Assembly: GCA_018894105.1 (NCBI GenBank)
Contig: CM032126.1
Coordinates: 27,130,391-27,194,390 of the forward strand
Source: Jacaranda mimosifolia
Taxonomy: Eukaryota > Streptophyta > Magnoliopsida > Lamiales > Bignoniaceae
Length of the DNA: 64,000 bases
Direction: 5' to 3'
Under the pieces are notes generated by a model that was not told the DNA's origin, searched no databases, and saw only the letters and a program-made list of their open reading frames with translations. How positions within the stretch are numbered: the first letter of the stretch is position 1; each line of letters opens with the position of its first letter. The position numbers and the translations under genes are program-made. This document shows, piece after piece, positions 1 to 9,806 of the stretch.

Positions 1-1338
1 CACTTACTGGGATTAAGTTTCATGCTAAATGCATTTAATATCAAGAAGGTGTGGTCGAGGTTGGCTAGATAGTTTACCTCCTTTTCTGTCTTGACCATCA
101 TATCGTCGACATAAACTTTCATTGTTCGGCCGATCTCATTTTTTAATATAAACTTTACTAATCTTTTGATATGTTGCTCCTACATTTTTTAGACCAAAGG
201 GCATGAACAGAAAATAGCGTTAACCATTGGGTACTACAAAAGAGGTCTTATCCCTATCCTCAGGGGCCATGAAAGTTTGACAATACCCTTAGAAAGCATC
301 CATTATGCTTAAAAGGTCACAACATGCTATTAAATCAACTAATAAATCTATTCGATGCAGCAGGTAAGGGTCTTTAGGACAAGCTTTATTCAAATTGGTA
401 AAATTATTACACATTCTCCATTCGCCCTTATTTTTAGGGATAAGAACTACATTACACGACCAACTAGGATATTGAACCTCTAAAATATAGCCTGCTTCTA
501 AAAGCTTGTTGACTTCTTCCTCAATGATCTGGCATTTTTTTACATTGGAAGTCCTAATTTTCTGCTTAACGGGTTTGAACGAGGGGTCCACCTTGAGGTG
601 GTGAATAATGATATAGAGGTTGATACCTTTGAGTAAGCCACCTTCCATGCAAAGACATCGATGTTTCTTCTGAAGAAGTCGACCTGCATGTATTCCATGT
701 TGCTCCCTAGATTAGTCCCAATCCTAGTAGTCTCGTCAGGATTTCTAAGTTCGAGTTCTATGGTCTTGGACTCATCAGTTGGCTCGACCTAAGTTTTATC
801 TCGCTTTCTTTTCTTATTTTCCTATCTCTTCTCGGTTTCTGTTACTGGGACATCCCTCGAAGGTTTCAATTTTGGTCAAGTTTTTTGTTCACTTGCCTTA
901 ACTAAAATGGTATAGCATCGCCAAGCCTCCTTTAAGTTGCAAAGTAACTCCCCTATCCTAGTAGCTGTTGGGAACTTGATCTTTATGTGGTAGGTCGAGA
1001 TGACTACTTTGAAGTCGTTTAATGTACGTCTTCAATTATAAGCAAAAGGTGCGTCGACCACCAAATAGTTGACAGTGAGAATTCGCCTTCTGGATACTTA
1101 TCCAAATGAGGTGGACATGCTAATGGATCCTTCAAGAATTATCTCAGATCCTCCGAACCTGACCAATGGGGTGCAGACTGCTTTGAACTTAAGCTTTTCC
1201 AAATTCATCCTCTTCAAAGTTAACAAGAAAATTATATTAGCAGAGCTGCCATTGTCAACCAGGATCTTCCTTACTTCAAAATTAGCAATCTCAATTGATA
1301 CAACGAGGGGACAATCTAGTTTACTGTCAGCACTTTAG
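1..1338 (-). pseudogene. gypsy pol: aspartic protease and reverse transcriptase, degenerate
   Basis: Around 1241-1260 the minus strand encodes VDNGSSANIIF, the active-site region of a retroviral-type aspartic protease (DNGSS variant). It is followed near 1050-950 by VVDAPFAYN and STYHIKIKFPT, the usual linker before RT. The stretch 648-289 is open and encodes HHLKVDPSFKPVKQK, the EEEVNKLLEAGYI finger region, WRMCNNFTNLNKACPKD and ending LLSIMDAF. Left of that come FMPFGLKNVGATYQ and, at about 99-113, the catalytic YVDDM. Stops interrupt the frame between 289 and 1. This is the polymerase that would copy the element; the copy is dead and continues past the window edge. Confidence 0.85.
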
Positions 1339-1894
1339 TGCTCGAGGTGTAAGAGGTCAAAATCAGAGAAAGAGATAGACTTCGCACTGGTGGAAAGTTG
1401 AAAAATTATTTCGATCGGTGCGGATTTTGTCGACTCCTATCGCCGTTGGTTCTGCCTTCTTGCTATTTTGGAGTCCCCCTTGGTCCACCCGAAATGGTAT
1501 TGATCACACCTCATAGGGCGGGACGCTGGTCGTCGGCTTGTCATTTTCCTTTGTTTTCTTTTCTTGGGCTAACCAACCTTTCTCTCTGGGGAGTCCGATC
1601 GGCTTGGCTTGTCTCCTATCTAGCTCGCTCGTTGACATATTTCTTCAAATGCCCCTATTGAATGAGCTACTCGATTTCATCTTGGAGATTGAAATAGTCC
1701 TCTGTATCATGTCCTTTTTGTTTGTGGAAGTGACAATATTTTTTAGACCTTTTCATAACGTCCGTCTCATTCAACTTTTTGGGCCTTTTGAGGAGGTTAT
1801 CATTCTGGATGGCGAACAAGACTTCCCTATGGGTGGTATTCAGAGGGGTGTAGTTGTGAAACTTTTTGATGGAGGATTGGTGGCCATCCCTCTG

Positions 1895-2581
1895 CTACCT
1901 GTCATCCTTGTCTTTGCCTTTCTTCTTGTCGTTTTCAGGGTTCCCGTCTCTTAACTTATTCATATCCTCTTGGATCATATACCCATCCGTGAGGTTGAGT
2001 AGTTTCTCCATCGAATGCAGTCGTTCTCTGACTAGGGCATTGGCACATTCTTTGTGTCTGAGACCAAGGAACAACATGTCGATCACAAATTCAATTTTGG
2101 GACTATCAATTTTCAACACCTCAATTTTAAATCTGGCAAAGAAATTCTGAAGAGATTTTTCCTCATTTTATTTCACTATGTGTAGGTGAGTGTGGAGGAG
2201 TTTTGATTTCCTTCTGCTGGCGAATTGGTGTAGAAACGTATCACAGAGTTGGTCATAGAAAAAAATGGACACAGGTTCCAGCTTGACAAACCAGTCGAGT
2301 GCTTTGCCTCAGAGTGTGGTGACCAACGTTTTGGTATAGAAGTGCTCATTATGTCCATGGAGCTACATCATATGCTCGAACTGGAGCAAGTGCTCGTTTG
2401 GGTTAGTAGATCCATCATATTGAGGTAGACTGATCAGAATTTTTACATCAATAGCTATGCGCTCATCGATTATTTTCTGAATAAATGGTGATTCTCTCTC
2501 ATGGCGAATCCAGGGAGTGCCAGGGAGCTGGGGGTTCTTTTCTGTAGTTTGCTTGGAGATTTCTTCGAGATACCAGTTCAA
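1895..2581 (-). pseudogene. gypsy gag (capsid), degenerate
   Basis: Two minus-strand open stretches (2581-2363 and 2119-1895), joined by a frameshifted part, match the plant gypsy gag pattern: SPFIQKIIDERI, then LPQYDGSTNPNEHLLQFE, then a GKALDWFVKL-like stretch, and near the C-terminus a LRHKE...RSMEKLL...Y-QED-N block with a basic KKKGKDKD tail. Gag would form the particle shell. The reading frame is broken between the two parts, so no full-length protein can be made. It sits between the PBS and the protease, as expected. Confidence 0.75.
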
Positions 2582-3122
2582 CTAGTAGCCTTGGTGTGAC
2601 ACTTCTTCCCATTCCTTTCAATCTGTTTGAGATAAGTTTATGCTTAGTTGAGGTCTCTGACGCTCGATCCTGTCGCGCTGGTAGGCTTGATTAAGTTGAG
2701 TAAGATGTTCAATGGAGTTAGTCACCTCCTCTCAGGTATGCTGGCGGGCTTCTTATTAGGGGAAAAGACCTTGTCTAACATCGTACCTATTGAGCTGGCG
2801 CCGTATTTCATTTCATAGCCTGTCATCTCGCTAGGTTCTTTCCTTGTGATGGAAGGGATGATGAGTTGTGTTAGTAGTTACTTCGGGCTGGTTGTTGTGC
2901 TTTTGTAGCGCTGCCAAAGCTAGGCTTAAAGTTGAGCTGATATTTGATTACTTATTATCTGCATAAGTTGTAGCATTATCAAGGTTGCCACTTGCTTGAG
3001 TTGGGAACTTGGTCCAGTCACATCCCACTTTTACAAGGAATGAGATGGAAGGGTTGGGGATCTTCTAGTCTCCTCTCTCTCAGAAATGACTATTTATCAT
3101 TTTCTCGAGTTATGGACTCTAG

Positions 3123-3141
3123 GTCCCACAGATGGCGCTAA
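3123..3141 (-). other. primer-binding site of the gypsy element
   Basis: On the minus strand this reads AGCGCCATCTGTGGGACC, close to the TGGCGCCGTCTGTGGG primer-binding site common beside 5' LTRs of plant Tat-type gypsy elements. It lies 1-2 bases inside the LTR end at 3143. The first bases are altered (TAGCGCC for TGGCGCC). Confidence 0.65.
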
Positions 3142-3403
3142 ATGATGATGATTGGATCTAGGGTTAGATGATTGGGCCTCACCCGAAGTAGTCGACGATA
3201 AAGTTGACCTAAGATGGATGTGGTTCTTAGAGCGGGTCGAGTCTTGCAACTAATCAATACACGTGAGGCTAGCCGAGGAGGCCCTCGACTAAAGTACTCT
3301 GACGCTCAAGTCAATATAATCGACCAGAATTTAGAGTAGCAGAGTGAGGGCTAAAGTTATAGTAAGTATACCTAGTGGAACAGTTGCACTGGGGTATTTA
3401 TCG

Positions 3404-3800
3404 TGTTGGGTATAAAAATATGATTTGAAAGAGAATTGATAAATTGGAAGAAAAAAATTGATATAACAATGCAATATTACAATGTTTCTTCAAAGTTCAT
3501 GCAATAAAACTTTGGAACTATAATTTTGCTCTAGCTTTCTACACTAATATCTCATGCATCTCTCTATCTCTTAATGTCTATCTTCTCTCTCATATACACA
3601 CTAATACAATTAAAGCATACATATATATATAAGCACTCGCTTAAATCAAATGGATGATGTGGCATCTTGTGGGCCTAAAAAATATGCTTCAATTCTTGGT
3701 AATAATGAAGCCAAGTCTTCATTCCAAAAATTAATCCTTTCAAGTTTGTACACAATTCTTTATGCTTCTCTTGGTATAAGAAGCAAAGATAAACTTTGCA
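3404..3800 (-). repeat. 3' LTR of small copia element
   Basis: Direct repeat partner of 5131-5527, with TG...CA ends and roughly 90% identity by eye. No polypurine tract lies directly beside it. The nearest purine run on the minus strand (AAGAAAAAGAA) is about 20 bases inside. Confidence 0.85.
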
Positions 3801-5125
3801 ATTTTAGCTATCATGAGATTCTTTTTCTTGTCAACAATGACACATTGGTCATTATTGAACTCCACTTTGTAATCTTTCTCCAATAGCTAACCAACACTCA
3901 ACAAATTTTGTTCTAAATCGGGAACATAAAAGATATCCTTGATGATATTAATTTTACCTTGTTTTGTTTGGACCTTAATTTCTCCTTTCCCAATAATTTT
4001 GCAGGTTTTTCCATCTCCCAATTTCACTTTTAGTGAATATGACTCATTGAGCTTCATGAATATTTTCTTATTTCTGCACATGTGATTGTTGCATCCACTA
4101 TCCACATACTAAATATTCTCAAGTTGTTGTTGAGAATTCAGACAGGAATAAAATACTTGATAAGCTTCCGTGAAGTTGGCTTTATTTGATTCTCCATCAT
4201 ATTTATACCAGCAATCTCTTTGGGAATGATTTGCATTTCTTGCATTTGTCATGACTATTTTTTCTGCAGATTTGACAATAGGGATATGAATTTTGACTAG
4301 AATTTCTCTTATTAAAAAATCAGTCCTTCTTCCTCGTCATCGGTCTTGGAGGTTTTGATATTTGCCACGACTTCTTCCTGTTGAACCTTTTTGCATAACG
4401 TCATTTTTCTTATTTCTTTACTCTAAAATATTAGCCTTTACGTGAAAGGCATGTTCAAAGCTTTGGCTTGAAAATCTGCGCATCCTCTTTTCATGGGCTT
4501 CTAGTGATCCCATAAGTTCATCTAAAGATAACTTTGACAAATCTTTGGATTCTTCAATTGCAGCAACTATATACTCGAACTTTGCTGGTAAACTTTGTAG
4601 CACTTTTTCTATAATCTTTCAATCTTCAATAGTGTCGCCATATCCTCTAATTTGATTAACTAGGGTGGAAACTCTAGAAAAGAATTCTTTTACATTTTTG
4701 TCTTCTTTCATGGATAGGTTATCAAAATCCCGCCATAAATTTTGCAATTTAATGGAGATGAAATTTTCATATCCTCTAAATTGATTTTTCAAAATTTTCC
4801 ATGCATCTTTTGATGTGTTTACACCCGTAATGAGCGGAAGGAGAGATCTACTTACCCCTTGATGCATAAAGGACAAGGCTCTTGCATCTTTGGTCTTGTT
4901 CTCCTTATGCTCTTTCTTCTTTGCTTCTGTTAATGTTGCTTTTTCCTCTAGTGTACATGTTTCATACCCCTCTTCAACGATGTCCCAAAGTTCATGGGAC
5001 ACGAACTCTTGACCAACAAAGATTGGAACACCTTGTTGGGAATATGTGAAGGCAAGCTTATTGCTGTTACTTGAAGCCAATTTTGTGGGAGAGCTTATCA
5101 AGCCAAGGGGTGGCTCCGATACCAC
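3801..5125 (-). pseudogene. copia gag and partial protease
   Basis: The stretch 5125-4619 is open on the minus strand and encodes a UBN2-type gag: ELWDIVEEGYE near residue 50, the WKILKNQF core, then LQNLWRDFDNLSMKEDKNVKEFFSRV. Further gag follows at 4603-4418 (LPAKFEYIVAAIEE). The protease active site is at about 4105 (MDSGCNNHMC, the copia DSG type), followed by KIIGKGEI, FYVPDLEQNLLSVG and, after one stop, LLEKDYKVEFNNDQCVI. The 5125 open stretch begins with GTG next to the PBS and has no ATG until about residue 84, so the original start codon seems lost. The region would supply the particle shell and its maturation protease. Confidence 0.8.
5112..5124 (-). other. initiator Met-tRNA primer-binding site (copia)
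   Basis: The minus strand reads GTGGTATCGGAGCC just inside the 5' LTR. It differs from the canonical TGGTATCAGAGC by A to G, and the larger copia element at 41638 carries the same G. Confidence 0.8.
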
Positions 5126-5130
5126 AAATA

Positions 5131-5527
5131 TGTTGGGTGTAAATATATGATTTGAGAGAAAATTGATAAATTTGAAGAAAAAAATTGATATAGCAATGCA
5201 ATATTACAATGTTTCTCCAAAGTTCATGCAATAAAACTTTAGAACTATAATTTTGCTCTAGTTTTCTACACTAATATCTCATGCATCTCTCTATCTCTTA
5301 ATGTCTATCTTCTCTCTTACATACACTCTAATACAATTAAAGCGTACACATGTATATAAACAGTAGCTTAAATCAAATGGGTGATGTGGCATCTTATGGG
5401 CCTCAAAAATATGCTTCAATTCTTGGTAATAATGAAGCCAAGTCTTCATTCCAAAAATCAGTCCTTTCAATTTTCTACACAATTCTTCATGCTTTTCTTG
5501 GTATAAGAAGCAAAGTTAAAATTTGCA
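5131..5527 (-). repeat. 5' LTR of small copia element
   Basis: Direct repeat partner of 3404-3800 with the same length. It borders the Met-tRNA primer-binding site at its inner end, which fixes the element's orientation as minus strand. Confidence 0.85.
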
Positions 5528-8138
5528 ACTCTACTAATCCCTAACCTCTTTTGACCATCTTGAATCTTCATTTTCCATTTTTTTTAAGAGCATTACAAAT
5601 TATTCTTCAACATATAGTCTCTCATGGGAGGTTAAAATATCTATGATGCCCTTGCTTATGCAGTAAATGCTCTTTTCTTTGTATGAGGGCTTTTTAGGTC
5701 TTTCTCTGCTTGAAAAACCCTCTTCCAGGTGGTATGTCTCCCCCCCGCTCACCTTTTGGGATATAGAGGAGATTTTTGTATTTATTGCAGAGGCATGCTG
5801 GTAGTACGATGGAGATATGCTCCTTAAATGCGGAGGCACGCTGTTTGTCAGTGTGTTTAATGCGGCAGAATGGTGGTTAAGTTGCATTTAATGCGACAAC
5901 GACAGGTGGTGGGGAAAACCATCCTATCTCACGGGTCAACCTATTCAGGTCAAGATGTCTCCTTGGCCATGGGCTTCTCTGCCACACTTTGGTCGAATGA
6001 AGGACTTCTTCAAGTCGAGATGACTCTCTGGCTGCGTGGCTTTCGACCATATTCTGGTCAATTGAAGAAATGCTGATAACCTATACTGATCAACTAGCCT
6101 AATGCATTCTTAGGTCTGGGCTAGTTTTATTAGGTCTATTGGGCTCGCCTTACTTCCCTATATCAGAAAGGAATCTATTTTCTCATAGTGTAGCCTGGAA
6201 AATTGCCTACTCGTAATAGTGGTGAAAAATTAATGTCATATGAAACTAAGGATCTCATTCTTAATTATGTCTTCACTTGATACTGCATGCATTGCCTTTT
6301 CCATTCATTTCGGTTGTCATCCGTAATGATGTTAATAAGCATCTGATGAAGTTTCCAAATGACCAGTTTCTTATTGGCAATTCACCAAACGGTAAATAGT
6401 AATGTAGTGACTCTTTCTTTCTTGTCGAGATTAGTGATCTCACTTCAATGTATATGCTTAGTAATACTAATTAAGGAAATTTGTCACGCTAGAGTGCATT
6501 GAGCAGTTCATAAAAAATTAGTGAACAGATGAAATTACTGACTTTCCTCCTAAATTGTTAATGTTTTGTTGTTTGGAGTTTTTGCATACTTCATATAATT
6601 TTGTTTGTCTTTGAGGGATCCAAAGTAGGCTTTGGAGGGCATATATTTTCTGAAGAAGCAGATCTTTTGTGAAGTGTCTTATGAGGTCTTTTACTATGTA
6701 CTGTACTAAGTTATTAGACAAGGAGATTGGCTTTCCTATACAAGAGCGTGAGTTCGGAGTCTTTGCATTGGATGTTCCGAAATTCGCATCTTTGCAGACT
6801 TTGTCATTATCTTGTGAAAGGAGACACTTTCAGTAAAGAGAACCTTAGTCTAAGTGTCAGATCATTAATTCAAAGACTTGACTAGCTCCATCTTTGGAAT
6901 AGTCTTAAATTTTTAAGTTCCTTCGTGAATATTGTATCAAAAAGTTATCTTTTACCACATTGGACTGACTCTGGATTTTTTATCATTTTCATTCTAATAA
7001 TTTTAAATTGCCTTTAGTTTGTTTGCATGCTAAAATCTTTGGGAATTATGTTATTAAATTGGTACCTTGTGCCATCTGCTTGATTTTAATTCAAGATTTG
7101 TTAGTTCTACGAACTTGTAAATTCTGTTAGAACCAGATGGTCCAATCTTTTCTCCCTTGCTTAAGTTATATCTCATTTTTGTGGAATTTCAGATGGAATC
7201 ACTGCTGAAACTGTCCAGAATGTTAATCCAAGGTTAGCATTTTTTATGGTACATTTCAACAAAAATACTCTACCGACACAGTACATACATGATACAAGAC
7301 ATCAGAAATAAAAGAATCTTAAATTCAATGCATAAAAAAGAAACTTACATAATTCACTATTCCAAGACTCCCGGCATATGTATATTCCAATTTTATTGTC
7401 TCTCTACAAGGGACAAACAAGAAGAGACAGAGGACAAATTTGATTCTCATGCATCTTGCTTAGAAAATGGTAGATTAATCTGTATGTGTACCCGAAGGCT
7501 TAGAGTGGCATAGAGTCAACTTTTTATTCTTTGATCAGTGATTGTTGGAACTTACACTCTTCCGGCACTTTATAACACATGTTGAAGTTGGGATGGAAGA
7601 AAATGAATGAGAAAATGGAACTTGTATGTGGTCATTTTGTTCGACAGATGATCATACAATATTTAAGCATTTGAATGTCTTTCAATTTTCATTCTTCTTC
7701 TTCTTCATTTTTTCTTTTTTTGTTTTTTTTTTTTGTTTTTTTTTTGTTTTTTTTTTGTTTTTAGATCAAGTTGCTTAGTGAAAATCTAAAGCGTAAGAAA
7801 AGGGACTCCATGACACAGTGAAGGTTAGCTAACACACAAATGTTTTAGACTGATGATTAAGGTGCAACATAATCTACATGTGACACTTTCTTATAGGTTG
7901 TCTGGTAATCGACGGGAAAGGATAGACTTTCATCATCTCTTTCATCTCAGGTTTTCTGATGGCGTTTCAGCACCATGAATAGTAGTATCACAATTAGGAG
8001 AAAATGGCATAATTAGTTCATTATCTTAATTTTAGTAGCATAATTAGTTATGTTAATGATTCTGAGTCTCTGACCATGTTTAGAATTAGTCGACAATTAC
8101 CACCTGTACAATCTAACAGTAACAACATTTTGTTGCAG

Positions 8139-8176
8139 TGGAACCACTAGCTGATTCAGATGAGTCCTTGCAAGAG
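8139..8176 (+). other. exon-like block in tandem unit U1
   Basis: A 38-base block sits between TGTTGCAG (acceptor-like, with a T-rich tract before it) and GTGCTTCC (donor-like). It matches the block at 12851-12889 in U3, but is one base shorter and gains a TAG. It looks like a decayed internal exon of an unidentified plus-strand gene that was duplicated with the small gene. Confidence 0.3.
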
Positions 8177-9401
8177 GTGCTTCCTTTTTTTTGTTCTTTT
8201 TATCCAATAAATAACTTACAGACTTTTCATGTCCCTTTGATTGAAGAATTTAGAATTAATTGACCGTCTTTAAGAATCGCCATTGCCATCATTTATGTCA
8301 AATTGAAGTGTAGACCTGTCACATATTATTATATAAAGAAGAGAAACAAATAAGTGAGACAAGAATGAACTGCAAAGTATGTAATCTAGAAGAAATATTT
8401 AATTCTTTGTATATCTATCAATTTTTACGACATGGATATTAGTCTACTTTGCATTTGATGCTTCTCTCTTGTTTAACAACAGATTAGTGTTCAAATTGGT
8501 ATTTTCTTCTGTTTAAAAATAAAGCTTAAAATAAAATTGTTCCACTGAAGACAAAGTAGAAACCTCGATACAGTTGGTGTGTTTTTCTTGTTCTTTTCGA
8601 GCCAATGATTACGTTTTTCTTTACCATTTTCACGACTGTTTTCTTGAACTGCTAAATGTGCAAGAGTTTTATATTCCTTGTGAAGTAACAAATAAAGAAA
8701 CAAATTAACAAATCGAGAGGCAAGGAAAGGTAAAAGAGGAAGGACCAGTTGTTATGATATTTTCGAAAAAGATCCTTTGATAACAGTCTATTTGTTGTAA
8801 GGAAGCAAGTAGAGGAACTTTTCTTGTTTCGGATGAGGAAAGTGTACATAGTTGCCAGAAACTCAGTGGAAGTGCTTTATATGAATCCAGCAAAAGTACC
8901 CAGGAAACAGAAAATAGAATAAAGTTTTCGTTATCCAAAAAGTTCATTGCACATACTGTACACCCTATAATATACTTTTTTATGAGATTGTTGGTAAAAT
9001 TTAAAAAATTATCATATATATGCTTGTGCTTTAATCGATTTTAACAGAGAGAAAATGTGGTGCTCACACACATGCATTTTATATGGTTATTGATGCGCTC
9101 TAAAGTATTATGAAAGAAATCTGAAATTAAGGGTGCACAATGTAGTAATATAATAGCATATGTCAGTCAAGGATTTTTCTGCAATGTCTAAGAGAACAAA
9201 TCAGACTGCCATTTATAGATAAATCACCAGAATGTACAGTAACAGGAATTATTCCTCCCCAGTCTACCTATTTACCTTGAGGATGATTGAAGAACTAAAA
9301 TCGGTGGAAAATAATAAATTTAGTTTTTAGCTACTAACCCTTTACATTGCATTCTGCCGCAACTTAATTCTAGTTGAACCGTCATTGATGCACTTCCTAC
9401 T

Positions 9402-9666
9402 TCAAGTTGATGAATTATGAACATAAGAAGACTGAGATGAAATAGCGGAAGCTGATATAGAAAAGGAACAGCTGCTCCTAAATTCTTTTTTGGGGAATGA
9501 AACATTCGTCTGTTGTGAACCACTATGCAAGCATTTGGCTTTCTCTTTTATGCAATGCACACTTGCAGTTGCGACGATATGGCCTACAACCAATATCCAT
9601 ATCACACATTGATAAGCTTCCATCACAGACACACCCAAAAATCATATCAGTGGCTTTGGTGGCCAT
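9402..9666 (-). pseudogene. frameshifted copy of the small RRPYHxNCxCALH protein gene
   Basis: Translation from the ATG at 9666 gives MATKATDMIFGCVCDG, then CDMDIGCRPYRRNCKCALHK, clearly homologous to the intact gene at 14410. One extra base just after the CALHK codons (near 9543-9552, compared with 14290) shifts the frame and gives a stop after about 47 codons. The correct downstream residues (VSFPKKEFRSSCSFSISASAISSQSSYVHNSST) persist in the next frame down to 9402, as two runs either side of a short gap. A TGA at 9402 also shortens the tail compared with the 14099 copy. A TATA-like box remains upstream. The gene is most likely dead; a short N-terminal product is possible. The functional parts are described under the paralogue at 57217-57549. 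Confidence 0.75.
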
Positions 9667-9796
9667 TCTCTTCTCATTTTTCTCTTGTTTCCTAGATTTT
9701 TTAATGTGGTTTCAAGTGTTATTGTGTGTGTGTATTGGTGTATGTATAGTGATTTCAGAGAGAATTTATTTAAACTGTTGCATGTTTGTTGAAGGT

Positions 9797-9806
9797 TTAT
9801 ATAGAG
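9797..9806 (-). promoter_or_regulatory. TATA-like box of the frameshifted small gene
   Basis: The minus strand reads TCTATATAAA about 130 bases upstream of the ATG at 9666. The position matches the TATA-like box of the tandem copy at 14543, so the core promoter was duplicated along with the gene. Confidence 0.5.

Larger units (their letters stand above)
3404..5527 (-). mobile_element. small non-autonomous Ty1/copia element (gag plus partial protease)
   Basis: Two direct repeats of equal length (397 bp: 3404-3800 and 5131-5527) bound a 1.33-kb interior. On the minus strand the LTRs run TGCAAA...CCCAACA. Beside the 5' LTR is a primer-binding site for initiator Met-tRNA (5112-5124). The interior encodes gag and the start of the protease/GAG-pre-integrase region, then meets the 3' LTR with no integrase, RT or RNase H. 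I found no matching 5-bp duplication at the flanks (TATCG on the left, ACTCT on the right). It lies inside the LTR of the gypsy element and is therefore younger than it. Confidence 0.85.
1..6165 (-). mobile_element. Ty3/gypsy LTR retrotransposon (Tat-like), 5' part, cut by window edge
   Basis: Read on the minus strand the order is 5' LTR, primer-binding site, gag (about 2600-1895), protease (about 1330-1050) and reverse transcriptase (about 650-1). RNase H, integrase and the 3' LTR would lie left of the window. The protease has DNGSS in place of DTGSS, and the RT begins with the HHLxVDPSFKPVKQK type of motif seen in the Tat/Retand branch of plant Ty3/gypsy elements. The body is decayed, with several frameshifts and stops, so it is not autonomous. 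The 5' LTR is interrupted by a copia element at 3404-5527. The right boundary at 6165 is placed where sequence shared with the neighbouring tandem host repeat resumes. Confidence 0.85.
3143..6165 (-). repeat. 5' LTR of the Ty3/gypsy element, split by a copia insertion
   Basis: The LTR lies in two pieces, 3143-3403 and 5528-6165, about 900 bp together. The left end begins TGATGATG directly beside the primer-binding site; the right end is CCTATATCA, followed at 6166 by sequence homologous to 11738 onward. Both pieces are richer in GTCGA and GACC words than the inserted copia. The second LTR is outside the window, so the limits rest on the TG...CA ends, the PBS and the edge of the flanking host repeat. 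Confidence 0.6.

Noticed and set aside
1398..2150. Plus-strand open stretches in 1398-2150 (87, 138 and 94 codons)
   Set aside because: They are antisense to the gypsy gag-pol region, overlap one another and show only hydrophobic, non-conserved sequence.
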